Assembly: GCA_964458385.1 (NCBI GenBank)
Contig: CAYWIS010000006.1
Coordinates: forward strand, 5,579-69,578
Source: JAHWKS01 sp964458385
Lineage (GTDB): Bacteria; Planctomycetota; Planctomycetia; Pirellulales; Pirellulaceae
Length of the DNA stretch: 64,000 bases
Reading direction: 5' to 3'
The notes beneath the pieces were generated by a model, which saw only the letters and a program-made list of their open reading frames with translations, ran no database searches and had not been told where the DNA came from. A program made the position numbers and the translations under genes. How positions within the stretch are numbered: position 1 is the first letter of the stretch; every line of letters begins with the position of its first letter. Positions 28,609 through 37,649 of the stretch are shown here, in pieces.

Positions 28609-30069
28609 TCAATCCCACCACCAGCGGGCGTCGTCAGGCCGCGTTAATTCCCTGTGACGCGTCTTCAGAGAGCCATCTTCGTCTTGCAGCAAACGCGAGT
28701 CCTCCAGCGCCAGGTCGGCCTGAATCGACACGCCGCCCCCGGCAGGCGTCAGCAGGCGATTGCCTTTCCAATGTGAGTTCGCCACGCAGGGCGCCTGCTT
28801 GGGTGTACGGTGAGTTTGCACCGGCAGCGTCGCTTCGTCGAGGAACATGTTTGGCGTCCACCCGGCGCGTCCGTAAAAGTCCTGTTGCCGAAGAAACGCG
28901 GCCGCCACAAGCAAATCAATACAATTGCGCATCTGCGCGTAGACAGGACTGCGGGCGGCAATCTCGGGATACTTTTCGGTAAAGCTGGTGGTGAACGCTT
29001 TACTGGCGGGGCCCGGTGGAGCGCCAGCCCCCAAGACTCCCTGGGGACCGACTGCCTGATCCTCGGCCAAGAGTTGCACCCCCTGGCCAACCAGCTCCAT
29101 CGCCAACCGATCGGGCGTGACGCGCACGCAATCATAATTGGGCGTGAACCACCAACGGGCCAGCACCGACTCGCGCGGAGCATTCAGCGCACTGACGAAC
29201 GTGGTCATCTTTACCGGCGGCGGTTCGCGCCCGATGCCGATCAACTTCATCCGGTAATCGGCCTCAATCAACACCGCGGCAAAGTGCGTTTGCGGCGAGA
29301 TGGTAAACACACGCACTTCAGCTAGTCCCAGGCTTTGCTCCATGCCTTGCTGAATGTGCGCGGCCATTTGAGCGCGACGCGCCGCGGGAATCACCTTGGG
29401 CGTCGATTGTTGAAACTCGCGCAGGCGAGCAAGGCCCTCCTGGGGTGGATCAATCGAGCAACCAATAAACGGCTTGTGGCGAGAGCCCGGCGGATAGGCG
29501 CGCAGGGCGACCACCAGGTCCTCCAGTTCCAATACCGGCCGTCCCGTGGTAAGACCGACGGGCCGTCCCATCGCATCGGGCGCCCAACCTTCCGCCGGCC
29601 CCGCGATGACGATATCGCGGGAGTCAGGAAGGTAGAACACATATTGAAGCCGCTGCAATCCGGCCAAACGCCGCATTGTGTCGTCTGGCTGACGTCCGGC
29701 GTCAAGCTCTCGGCGAACCGCCTGCTCCAATCGTACCAGCGAGACTTTCCGGAACTCCGACGGTGCGGCCACATCGGCCGGTAGCGCCGCCTTGGCCGCC
29801 GCCACGCGTTCCGCGTGCAGTCGCCCCGTTGGGTCTTCCACCGCCCGAAACTCCAGCACCCCCTCGGCATCGACCGCCACACCAAAAGTCGGCAACTGCA
29901 CGGTCGTCGCCGCCTGCTGCGCGACGACTAAAGGCGTTGCGGCCAGTAACAGCAAAAGGAGCGTCAAAAGTTCAAGGCGCCGCCCACCGAAATCGGACGG
30001 CCACCATCGCCGCCGAACTCCCGTTTGACGTAGGCGATCGCCGGCTTGGTTGCGATGGATCGTTTGCAT
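28609..30069 (-). CDS. DUF1598 family exported protein
   Basis: 486 residues from the ATG at 30069 (another possible start is 27 bases upstream). A basic N-terminus followed by a hydrophobic run LLTLLLLLLAATPLVVAQ (about 35-52) is a signal peptide. The rest matches the DUF1598 family known mainly from planctomycetes: a block ending FYLPDSRDIVIAGPAEGW and a later ADYRMKLIGIG segment. The family has no established function. No catalytic motif or membrane segment is visible after the signal. Probably periplasmic. Confidence 0.85.
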   Translation of the reverse strand: MQTIHRNQAGDRLRQTGVRRRWWPSDFGGRRLELLTLLLLLLAATPLVVAQQAATTVQLPTFGVAVDAEGVLEFRAVEDPTGRLHAERVAAAKAALPADVAAPSEFRKVSLVRLEQAVRRELDAGRQPDDTMRRLAGLQRLQYVFYLPDSRDIVIAGPAEGWAPDAMGRPVGLTTGRPVLELEDLVVALRAYPPGSRHKPFIGCSIDPPQEGLARLREFQQSTPKVIPAARRAQMAAHIQQGMEQSLGLAEVRVFTISPQTHFAAVLIEADYRMKLIGIGREPPPVKMTTFVSALNAPRESVLARWWFTPNYDCVRVTPDRLAMELVGQGVQLLAEDQAVGPQGVLGAGAPPGPASKAFTTSFTEKYPEIAARSPVYAQMRNCIDLLVAAAFLRQQDFYGRAGWTPNMFLDEATLPVQTHRTPKQAPCVANSHWKGNRLLTPAGGGVSIQADLALEDSRLLQDEDGSLKTRHRELTRPDDARWWWD

Positions 30070-30155
30070 GAGTTGTTGTGCCTCGGTTCCTACCAAAGCG
30101 CCGTTGAGTGAGGCTTTCTTCCTCCAGTGTACTGACGCTGAAATTCAAACGTCCA

Positions 30156-31346
30156 TCATTCGCCAAGCGCATTCTCGATTTCTCGCAGTACGTTCGGATC
30201 CTCCTCCACTTCTCGGCGCTGGCGCAGCGCCGTCTTCGCCGCAGCCCAGGGGTACTTTCCTAAGGCCCAAGCACACGCGGCTCGCACAAGCGGTTCCGGA
30301 TCATCCAGACCACGCATAAGTGCAGGAAGGGCGCACTCGGTGGGCCGATTCCCCAACGCAATAGCGGCATTCCGAAGCAGCCCGCGCCGTTTCGGCCGCC
30401 AGAGCGGCGTGCGCCGAAACCGAGCCCGGAATGCCGCTTCGTCGAGTTCGAATAACGCCGTAAGCTCGAGCGGATCCAAGTCACTGCGCGGTTGAAATGC
30501 CGGCTCGGCGGTCTGGGGAGCTCGGCGATTCCAAGGGCACACCTCTTGGCATACGTCGCAGCCGAAGATCCACTCGCCCATCCTCTCGCGCAGTTCCGGC
30601 GGTGGTAACTCGCGGAGTTCGATCGTCAGATAGCTGATGCACCGCCGGGCGTCGAGCACATAGGGTTGCGGGAATGCCTGCGTGGGGCACGCATCCAAGC
30701 AAGCCGTGCACGTGCCGCAATGGCTGGCATGGTGCGGCTCGTCGTACTCCAGCACAACATCCGTCAGCAGCGCCGCAAGGAAGAAGTAACTGCCCGCGCG
30801 TTTATTGAGCAGCAGTGTGTTCTTTCCGATCCATCCTAGCCCGGCCAGTTGTGCAAACTCGCGTTCTAAGAGCGGCGCCGTATCGACAACGCCCCGGGCT
30901 TTGGCGCCAGGCGCTTGTTCTCGAAGAAAAGCCGCCAGTTGCTTCAAACGATCATGGATCAGGTCGTGATAGTCCTGTTCGCCCCAGGCGTAACGAGAAA
31001 CGCGTCCAAACCCCGCCATGCTTGGTTGTGGCGGCGTGGCGGCGTAATTCATGCCGAGCATCAGAATGCTGCGCACGCCCTCGAGCACCGAGCGGGGATG
31101 TTGGTAGGCCTCGCGCCGGTCGGGAAGGTAATGCATCTGACCCGCGTACCCCGCTTCCAGCCATTCGGCAAAGCGAGTTATCCCCAGCGGCGTTACCGCA
31201 GCGCATGCGCCAGCCAGCGAAAACCCCAAACAACGGGCTTGATCCTTGAGCGCCGAAGTAAGCGAAGCAGCATCCACACCGTTCAATTGACCCGCTGGCC
31301 GGCCAAGCGCCAAGGGTGCGGCTTTAGAGCTTCGCGAACGCGTCAA
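30156..31346 (-). CDS. queG: epoxyqueuosine reductase
   Basis: 396 residues. QueG is a cobalamin- and Fe-S-dependent enzyme that makes the last reduction in queuosine synthesis on tRNA. Evidence: the N-terminal cobalamin-binding region with Y-A-G-Q-M-H-Y-L and the ML-G-M-N-Y block; two 4Fe-4S clusters, CGTCTACLDACPT and CDVCQEVCPWN; and a C-terminal HEAT-like tail (about 320-396). The start overlaps the end of kbl by 23 bases, so it is co-transcribed with tdh and kbl even though the pathways are unrelated. Confidence 0.95.
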   Translation of the reverse strand: MTRSRSSKAAPLALGRPAGQLNGVDAASLTSALKDQARCLGFSLAGACAAVTPLGITRFAEWLEAGYAGQMHYLPDRREAYQHPRSVLEGVRSILMLGMNYAATPPQPSMAGFGRVSRYAWGEQDYHDLIHDRLKQLAAFLREQAPGAKARGVVDTAPLLEREFAQLAGLGWIGKNTLLLNKRAGSYFFLAALLTDVVLEYDEPHHASHCGTCTACLDACPTQAFPQPYVLDARRCISYLTIELRELPPPELRERMGEWIFGCDVCQEVCPWNRRAPQTAEPAFQPRSDLDPLELTALFELDEAAFRARFRRTPLWRPKRRGLLRNAAIALGNRPTECALPALMRGLDDPEPLVRAACAWALGKYPWAAAKTALRQRREVEEDPNVLREIENALGE

Positions 31347-32499
31347 GGGCTTGCTCTAGATGCTCCGGCTCCAACGAGGCGGAAACCTGAACGCGGAGCC
31401 GCGCCTTCCCTTTGGGCACCACGGGATAGCCAAAACCGATAACCATGACCCCCAGTTCCAAGAGACGATTACTCTTGGCGATCGTCTCGGCCTCATCGCC
31501 AATCATGATAGGAATAATCGCCGTGGGCGAGGGGTGGCACTCAAACCCCAGCCGCGCCAGACCTTCACGCATCGTTGCAACATTGGCGTGGAGCTTCGCG
31601 ACGCGCTGTGGCTCGCTTCCCACCAATTCCAACGCGCGCCGCGCACTGCACGCCACCGTAGCGGGAAGGGCGTTGGAGAATAAACTTGGGCGGCTCCGCT
31701 GTTCAAGCACTTCGATAACATGCCTTGCCGCCGCAACATACCCACCCGCAGCGCCGCCGAGCGCTTTGCCCAGCGTGCCCGTCAGCACGTCGACTTCGCC
31801 AAAGCGGTCGAAATGTTCAGGCGTGCCGCGGCCCCCTTGTCCCAACACCCCAACCCCATGCGAATCGTCTACGACCAGGTACGCCTCATACTGACGGCAC
31901 AAGTCAAGCAACACGGGGAGTGGGGCCACATCGCCTTCCATGCTGAACACGCCATCGGTCACAACCCAGCGACACTCTTTGTCGGCGTGCTCCTTCAACT
32001 GCCGCTCCAGGTCCGCCATATCGGAATGTTTATAGACGCTGCGCGGCGTGATCCGTCCGGCCAGACGGCAACTGTCGATAATGCTGGCGTGGTTCAGTTC
32101 GTCCGAAAGAATGATATCGTCGGGACCGCAGAGGGTGGGAAACACCGCCTCGTTCGCGTTCCAGCAACTGACATAGGTCAGGGCGGCTTCGGTTCCCACA
32201 AACCAAGCGATTGTCTCCTCCAAGGCCCGATGACAAGCGAACGATCCACAAATGAACCGCACCGAGGCGGTCCCGGCGCCGTACCGCTGCAATCCGTCGA
32301 TACCCGCGCGCACGACTTCCGGATGATTCGCCAGTCCCAGGTAATCGTTGGAGCAAAGGACGATCACCTCGCCCACCCCCTCGACGAATACCTTGGGTCC
32401 CATCGGACCAGCAAGATAATAGAACCGCTTTTTCTGGCGAGTTTCTTCTAAGGTAGCGAGCAACTGACGGCAGCGGTCGTCGAAGCGGGCGTTAGGCAT
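31324..32499 (-). CDS. kbl: glycine C-acetyltransferase (2-amino-3-ketobutyrate CoA ligase)
   Basis: 391 residues, PLP-dependent alpha-oxoamine synthase fold. It cleaves 2-amino-3-oxobutyrate with CoA to glycine and acetyl-CoA, the second step of threonine breakdown. Landmarks: SNDYLGLANHPEV, the substrate block GTASVRFICGSFACHRALE, the PLP phosphate site, DDSHGVGVLG and the Schiff-base lysine in TGTLGKALGGAAGGY. It lies directly after tdh with a 52-base overlap, which fixes the specific Kbl assignment over other alpha-oxoamine synthases such as BioF. Confidence 0.95.
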   Translation of the reverse strand: MPNARFDDRCRQLLATLEETRQKKRFYYLAGPMGPKVFVEGVGEVIVLCSNDYLGLANHPEVVRAGIDGLQRYGAGTASVRFICGSFACHRALEETIAWFVGTEAALTYVSCWNANEAVFPTLCGPDDIILSDELNHASIIDSCRLAGRITPRSVYKHSDMADLERQLKEHADKECRWVVTDGVFSMEGDVAPLPVLLDLCRQYEAYLVVDDSHGVGVLGQGGRGTPEHFDRFGEVDVLTGTLGKALGGAAGGYVAAARHVIEVLEQRSRPSLFSNALPATVACSARRALELVGSEPQRVAKLHANVATMREGLARLGFECHPSPTAIIPIMIGDEAETIAKSNRLLELGVMVIGFGYPVVPKGKARLRVQVSASLEPEHLEQALDAFAKL

Positions 32500-33548
32500 G
32501 ACAACGAACCTTCTTGGGGTACAGCCAGAACAACTTTGATCGCCTCGCCAGACTGCATGAGTCGAAAACCTTTTTCAAACTCGTGCAGATCCAGTTGATG
32601 CGTGATAATCGGAGCGAGATTAAGCCGGCCCGAGAGCACAAAGTCTTCAACTTGATACCACGTTTCGAACATCCGCCGCCCATTGATGCCCAAAACCGTA
32701 GCGCCTTTGAAGATAATATCGTTCGCTAAATCTAATACAACGCGGTCCGAGGGCAAACCCAAGAGAGCCGCAACCCCGCCGCTAGCCAGCGCCGAGAAGC
32801 CTTGCTGAATGGCCCGCGGATGGCCGCTCATCTCCAGCAGCACGTCGGCTCCGCGCTGGTGGGTCGCGTGGGCGACGCGGTCAGGCCATTCCTCATCGCG
32901 GGCATCATACGCTTCGTCAGCGCCTAACCGCCGCGCAATTTCCAACCGGCGGGGATCAACATCGGAAACGAATATCCGGCCCGCCCCAGCAGCCCGCGCC
33001 ACGGTAACCGCCATGAGGCCAATGATGCCAACGCCCGTAATCAACACGCTCTTCCCGCTAACGCCCGCCGCCATGACCGTGTGCACGGCATTCCCCAGCG
33101 GATCGAACACCGCCGCGATAGGATCTGGAATCCGTGCATCGATCGGCCAGATATTTTCCTCGGGTACGGCAACATATTGGGCGAAGCACCCATCGCGATC
33201 GATTCCGAGAATCTCGACGTGTTCACAAATATGTCCGTTGCCGGTGCGACAAGCGCGACATCGGCCGCATCCCACGTGTCCTTCGGCGCTTACACGCTCC
33301 CCCACGCGCGTACGCGTCACCGCCTCTCCGGTTTGCACCACCCGCCCCACGAACTCATGGCCCGTGGTGGTTCCCAACCGCACACGGTTGCGGCTCCAGG
33401 CGTCCCATTCGAAAATGTGACGGTCCGTACCACAGATGCCAGCGTGCGTTACCGCAACCAGTACATCACGTGGTCCGAGGGTGGGAACGGGCGCGTCGTC
33501 TGTCCACCATAATCCGGGACGGTCATGAAGTTTTTTTAGGGCGAACAT
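32448..33548 (-). CDS. tdh: L-threonine 3-dehydrogenase
   Basis: 366 residues from the ATG at 33548. Zinc-dependent medium-chain dehydrogenase that oxidises threonine to 2-amino-3-oxobutyrate, which Kbl then cleaves. Catalytic zinc residues occur in GICGTDRHIFEWDAW and GHEFVGRV; the structural zinc set is CGRCRACRTGNGHIC. The NAD site is VLITGVGIIGLMAV, followed by the Asp (SDVD) that prefers NAD+. The end, SCLTPASTTAAVSCSLP, runs into kbl and looks like an added tail created by the overlap. First gene of a tdh-kbl-queG set, transcribed away from the XRE-cupin regulator. Confidence 0.95.
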   Translation of the reverse strand: MFALKKLHDRPGLWWTDDAPVPTLGPRDVLVAVTHAGICGTDRHIFEWDAWSRNRVRLGTTTGHEFVGRVVQTGEAVTRTRVGERVSAEGHVGCGRCRACRTGNGHICEHVEILGIDRDGCFAQYVAVPEENIWPIDARIPDPIAAVFDPLGNAVHTVMAAGVSGKSVLITGVGIIGLMAVTVARAAGAGRIFVSDVDPRRLEIARRLGADEAYDARDEEWPDRVAHATHQRGADVLLEMSGHPRAIQQGFSALASGGVAALLGLPSDRVVLDLANDIIFKGATVLGINGRRMFETWYQVEDFVLSGRLNLAPIITHQLDLHEFEKGFRLMQSGEAIKVVLAVPQEGSLSCLTPASTTAAVSCSLP

Positions 33549-33598
33549 AGGTGTCTCCGGCGAACGATCCGTTCGCAACTAAGGTCCCGCAATTGTTG

Positions 33599-33747
33599 AT
33601 CCGAAATTTCCTAATTTCCCGACATCCGGCTTGGCCGGCTTTGGGAGATTCCGACCAACGCCCCTCAATTCTTTTATTTCGGATTACCTGTCCAGTATAA
33701 TACACAACAAATTCCTCTTTGCAAGACACAAGTTCAATATTTCGGAA
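33599..33747. promoter_or_regulatory. three ATTTCGGAT-like sites in the tdh/regulator divergent region
   Basis: ATCCGAAAT (33599-33607), its exact complement ATTTCGGAT (33676-33684) and the near copy ATTTCGGAA (33739-33747) lie between tdh and the divergent regulator gene. The middle copy sits just before the TATAAT at 33696. This is the arrangement expected for an autoregulated operator bound by the XRE-cupin protein; binding is inferred. Confidence 0.5.
33696..33701 (+). promoter_or_regulatory. TATAAT -10 candidate for the XRE-cupin regulator
   Basis: A perfect TATAAT lies 73 bases before the ATG at 33775. The -35 area (about 33673-33678, TTTATT) is poor and is overlapped by an ATTTCGGAT site. 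Confidence 0.4.
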
Positions 33748-33774
33748 ATCAGTTCCCACAAGCAGTAACCACCG

Positions 33775-34377
33775 ATGAGTGACGAGCAGGCTGACGACGC
33801 GGTCATTGAACCGGTCCATCAACGGGTATGCGAGCGCGTACGCGAGATGCGCAAAAAGAAAAACTGGACGCTGCAACAACTTGCGTCCGTCAGCGGGGTA
33901 AGCCGTTCCATGCTCAGCCAGATTGAGCGGGGCGAAGCGAACCCCACGTTGGCGGTCGCCTACCGAATTGCGCAAGCGTTTGGAATGACTCTGGGCGAAC
34001 TAGCCGATGTGCCTGCGCCGCAGCCTCGTATTGACGTTGTCCGGCATGATGACAGCGCCTATTTGTTCCGCGACGATGCGGTTTGCCGCATAAGAACCTT
34101 ATCGCCCCTGCATTTAGAGAAGGATGTCGAGGCATACGAACTGACGCTTCATCCTCACGGCGCGTTAACAAGTTCACCCCATTACCGGGGAGCGCGCGAG
34201 GTATTGAGCATTCAACGGGGAACAGTCCGAGTGACGGCAGGAGGCGAAACCTGTGAACTGCGTCAGGGGGATTCCGCCCATTATCCGGCCGATGTTCCTC
34301 ATGCGATTGAAAATCTGACGGGTGAAGACGCTTTGGCGTTTCTCGTCGTCATCTATCACGAGGGGGCAGGGAAATGA
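33775..34377 (+). CDS. XRE-family transcriptional regulator with C-terminal cupin
   Basis: 200 residues. An N-terminal helix-turn-helix (about 20-75: VREMRKKKNWTLQQLASVSGVSRSMLSQIERGEANPTL) is followed by a cupin sensor domain (about 125-197: HPHGALTSSPHYRGAREVLSIQRG...DSAHYPADVPHAIEN). Such proteins repress or activate adjacent amino-acid catabolic genes after ligand binding in the cupin. It is divergent from tdh-kbl-queG, so control of threonine breakdown is the natural guess. Starts at an ATG. Well supported as a family; the regulon is inferred. Confidence 0.92.
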   Translation: MSDEQADDAVIEPVHQRVCERVREMRKKKNWTLQQLASVSGVSRSMLSQIERGEANPTLAVAYRIAQAFGMTLGELADVPAPQPRIDVVRHDDSAYLFRDDAVCRIRTLSPLHLEKDVEAYELTLHPHGALTSSPHYRGAREVLSIQRGTVRVTAGGETCELRQGDSAHYPADVPHAIENLTGEDALAFLVVIYHEGAGK

Positions 34378-34585
34378 ACACACCCTTCTAGCTGGCGCCT
34401 GGTTTGCTGTTTGCTTTAAGACCTTGCGCGGTGGGAGGCGGTCCGCGTCGTCCCTTGCGGGTTGGTCAGGCATGGGTACGAGCGCAGGTTAGAGCCCTAA
34501 TCGTCGTGCGTCCTCCTGTCAAACACCGGCGGTCCAATCGGCGCCCTTGGTAACAGGCTTCTAGGAACCAGGCCCGCGGAATACG

Positions 34586-36238
34586 ATGGAAATGAAACCA
34601 GCGGGAAAGCAGGAACGCACAGATACCCATCCCACCGCAATGGCGCGTGCCAGGCGGCGGGTGACGCAACCGCGAGGGTTGGTCCGTGAAAAGGCGCAGC
34701 CCTTGGCGCCTGCTCGCCGCCAAGACCGTGACGATATGGGCGCCGTTGTAGCAAGCCGGAACCGCGACCGAAACGCGATATCCTCCGTCCGTGCGCTCGC
34801 CAATCAGGCCTTTTCGCGTGCGGCCGGCGCGCCGCTCATTGAAGGGAATGCAATTCGACTTCTCAAAGACGCCCAGGAAAACTATCCGGCCTGGCTCGAG
34901 GCGATTTGCGCAGCAAAGCATCATATTCACTTTGAGAATTACATCGTCTACGAAGACGATGTAGGCCGAATGTTTGCCGACGCCCTGATCGAGAAAGCGC
35001 AACAGGGCGTGCGCGTTCGTCTCATCTACGATTGGCTCGGAGGGCTGGGTAAGGCATCGCGTTCCTTTTGGCGACGGTTACGCGCGGCGGGGGTTGAGGT
35101 TCGCTGCTTTAACCCGCCTCGCTGGCATTCCCCCTTGCACTGGCTCAGCCGTGACCACCGCAAGATGATCGCTGTCGACGGCGAAGTGGGCTTCGTCACG
35201 GGCTTGTGCGTCGGCCGAATGTGGGTGGGTATTCCCGAGAAGAAACTCGATCCCTGGCGCGATACAGGAGTCGAAGTGCGTGGTCCGTCGGTCGCCGACA
35301 TTGAGCAAGCCTTTGCCGACGTGTGGGCAATGATGGGCGCCCCCATTCCTGAAGGCGAGCTAGTCCGTCGCGAAGATATCGCCCCCCAAGGCGAGGCCGC
35401 CCTGCGCGTTGTCGCGAGTGTGCCCGCCACGGCGGGACTCTTGCGCGTCGACCAGCTTGTCGCGGCGCTAGCGCGCGATCGCCTTTGGCTTACCGACGCC
35501 TATTACGCGGGCACAACCTCTTACGCTCAGGCGCTGTGCGCCGCAGCGCAAGACGGCGTCGATGTTCGCTTGCTCGTTCCTAATGCAACCGACCTGCCGC
35601 TGCTTAAGCCTCTCTCACGGGCAGGCTATCGTCCGTTGTTGGAAGCGGGCGTGCGTATCTTTGAATGGAACGGAACCATGCTGCACGCCAAGACCGCCGT
35701 CGCCGATGGGCGGTGGGCGCGGGTCGGATCGACCAACCTAAATATCGCCAGTTGGTTCGGAAATTGCGAAATGGATGTGGTGGTTGAGGATGAGCCCTTT
35801 GCCCGGCTCATGGAGGAGACCTACCTGGAGGACTTAGAGAACGCAACCGAGATTGTGCTTGACGACCGGCAGAAGTTGCGAGCGACGAATCAGCCGCGCC
35901 ACACGCATCGGGTGTTGACCAGCGGCGGAGGAAGCGGCGGCCGCGCCGCTGCTGGCGCCCTGCGGATTGGAAACGCTGTGGGCGCCGTGATCAAAAATCG
36001 GCGGGTGCTGGAACCGGTGGAAGCGCGCATCGCAGCGACAGTCGGCGTTGGGCTTTTGGCGTTGGCGGTCCTCTTTGCGTTGTTTCCGCGTTTATTGGCT
36101 TATCCCCTGGCGTTGGTTTGTGCCTGGCTCGGCTGTGCGCTCTTGTATAGCGGTTACCGGTTACATCGTGTCAAGACGCGCCGAAAGCGAGCCGCAAAAA
36201 GCTCCTCAAAAGCACAAAGTGTCGAACGCCACAAGTAA
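34586..36238 (+). CDS. phospholipase D/cardiolipin synthase-like membrane protein
   Basis: 550 residues if started at the ATG at 34586. The first 50 residues are basic, low in family similarity and may be non-coding; an ATG at 34736 is a sound alternative. Two HKD motifs define the PLD superfamily: HRKMIAVD (H191, K193, D198) and HAKTAVAD (H367, K369, D374), each followed by the usual G-T-x-N or G-S-T-N-L-N type block. Two hydrophobic segments near the C-terminus (about 475-525) anchor it. It probably transfers phosphatidyl groups to make cardiolipin or a related lipid. Unlike Escherichia coli ClsA, the membrane segments are C-terminal, so function is assigned at family level. Confidence 0.87.
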   Translation: MEMKPAGKQERTDTHPTAMARARRRVTQPRGLVREKAQPLAPARRQDRDDMGAVVASRNRDRNAISSVRALANQAFSRAAGAPLIEGNAIRLLKDAQENYPAWLEAICAAKHHIHFENYIVYEDDVGRMFADALIEKAQQGVRVRLIYDWLGGLGKASRSFWRRLRAAGVEVRCFNPPRWHSPLHWLSRDHRKMIAVDGEVGFVTGLCVGRMWVGIPEKKLDPWRDTGVEVRGPSVADIEQAFADVWAMMGAPIPEGELVRREDIAPQGEAALRVVASVPATAGLLRVDQLVAALARDRLWLTDAYYAGTTSYAQALCAAAQDGVDVRLLVPNATDLPLLKPLSRAGYRPLLEAGVRIFEWNGTMLHAKTAVADGRWARVGSTNLNIASWFGNCEMDVVVEDEPFARLMEETYLEDLENATEIVLDDRQKLRATNQPRHTHRVLTSGGGSGGRAAAGALRIGNAVGAVIKNRRVLEPVEARIAATVGVGLLALAVLFALFPRLLAYPLALVCAWLGCALLYSGYRLHRVKTRRKRAAKSSSKAQSVERHK

Positions 36239-36374
36239 GAAGGTTTCCGATTCCCGGCAAGCGTGGCGCCTATTGACCGCGTCCCCAGGCGGCGTAGAAC
36301 GAAAGAAACACGGCGTCGGCCGTCGGCGCCCGTAGGTGAGTTATCTTCACAACCCTTGCACGAAGGAGCCAGCG

Positions 36375-36800
36375 ATGCAACGCAAAGGTTCAGCGGAATG
36401 GAAAGGCGGGTTAAAAGACGGCCATGGAACGCTCACAACCGGCAGCGGTGTCCTCTCGGCAACCCAGTACTCTTTTGGGACCCGGTTTGAGCATGGCGCC
36501 GGCACGAACCCTGAAGAACTGATCGCCGCCGCGCATGCGGGCTGTTTCTCGATGGCGTTATCGGCCCAATTGGGCAACATCGGTCTGACCGCGGAAAGCA
36601 TTCGCACTACGGCGACCGTCACGCTAGAGAAATCGGACGATGGCTTTGCCATTACCGCAGTTCACTTGGATGTAACCGCCAAGGCGCCCGGCGCCGATCC
36701 ACAAGCTTTTGAAACCGTGGCGAACAACGCCAAGGCTGGCTGCCCCGTTTCGAAGGTGCTCAACGCCAAAATCACCATGGACGCCAAACTCGAAAGTTAA
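36375..36800 (+). CDS. osmC: OsmC family peroxiredoxin
   Basis: 141 residues from the ATG at 36375, which is preceded by the ribosome-binding site GAAGGAG. OsmC-type proteins reduce organic hydroperoxides with two cysteines; both are present, in AHAGCFSM and AGCPVSK. The N-terminus AEWKGGLKDGHGTL and the core NPEELIAAAHAG are typical. It probably protects against peroxide stress. It is 124 bases before the HAD phosphatase gene on the same strand; a shared transcript is possible. Confidence 0.94.
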   Translation: MQRKGSAEWKGGLKDGHGTLTTGSGVLSATQYSFGTRFEHGAGTNPEELIAAAHAGCFSMALSAQLGNIGLTAESIRTTATVTLEKSDDGFAITAVHLDVTAKAPGADPQAFETVANNAKAGCPVSKVLNAKITMDAKLES

Positions 36801-36924
36801 GTCGCCCGACGCCGAGCTTAGATCCCAGCGCAGCGTCAGCAACCGCCACGCGAATGTGACGGGCGGGGAAGGCGTAGCCGATGACGTCGCCGCTTGGAGG
36901 ACGTTTTGCACAAGGAGGAAACTC

Positions 36925-37638
36925 ATGGCGCACGAAACTGCCACTTCGCTTCCCCGGCCCACCGCCCGGCGCACCGCTTTCCTCTTCGACCTAGACGGCA
37001 CGTTAATCGACAGCGTGTATCACCACGTACTGGCTTGGCGCGAAGCGATGGCGGAAGTCGGCATCGACCTGACGGTGTGGACCATTCATCGCCGGATAGG
37101 TATGAGCGGCGGCCTCATGGCCAACGCAATCCTTCGCGAAACCGGCTACACGGTTACCGCCGAGCAATCGGAGCGTTTGCTGCGGTTGCACGCCGAAGCC
37201 TACGCCCGATTAGCCAAGACCATCCGCCCGCTTCCCGGCGCGCGAGACCTCTTGTCCTACCTGACGCAGGCGGGCGTGCCTTGGGCCATCGCCACGAGTA
37301 GCCGCTTGGAAAGCGCTCGGCCCACGTTAGAAGCGCTAGGGGTCCCTCCCGGCACGCCGATCGTCACGCGCGACCAAGTGGCGCACGCCAAGCCCGACCC
37401 CGACTTGTTCCTGGCGGCCGCCGAGCGATTGGATGTCCCCATCGCCGATTCCGTTGTCGTTGGCGACAGCGTTTGGGACCTCTTGGCGGCGCGGCGAGCT
37501 CGGGCGTTGGGCGTCGGTTTGCTTTCGGGCGGCTACGGACAAGAAGAACTCGAACGAGCAGGCGCCTATCGCGTCTACAACGATCCGGCCGATCTACTGC
37601 GGCATTTGGACGAAGTCGGCGTACGGGCGACCGTGTAA
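36925..37638 (+). CDS. HAD superfamily phosphatase (phosphoglycolate phosphatase-like)
   Basis: 237 residues from the ATG at 36925, which has a strong ribosome-binding site (AAGGAGG) 10 bases upstream. Haloacid dehalogenase motifs: motif I FDLDGTLIDS (nucleophile Asp), motif II AIATSS, motif III lysine in HAKPDPDLF, motif IV GDSVWDL. The alpha-helical cap (about 35-110) is the C1 type found in phosphoglycolate phosphatase and beta-phosphoglucomutase relatives. The substrate is not decided by sequence. It ends 11 bases from the convergent ndh gene. Confidence 0.9.
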   Translation: MAHETATSLPRPTARRTAFLFDLDGTLIDSVYHHVLAWREAMAEVGIDLTVWTIHRRIGMSGGLMANAILRETGYTVTAEQSERLLRLHAEAYARLAKTIRPLPGARDLLSYLTQAGVPWAIATSSRLESARPTLEALGVPPGTPIVTRDQVAHAKPDPDLFLAAAERLDVPIADSVVVGDSVWDLLAARRARALGVGLLSGGYGQEELERAGAYRVYNDPADLLRHLDEVGVRATV

Positions 37639-37649
37639 TCCAACACGTT

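Noticed and set aside
34466..35002. 178-codon minus-strand frame over the start of the phospholipase D gene
   Set aside because: Antisense, no domain; its presence only adds doubt about the true start of the PLD gene.
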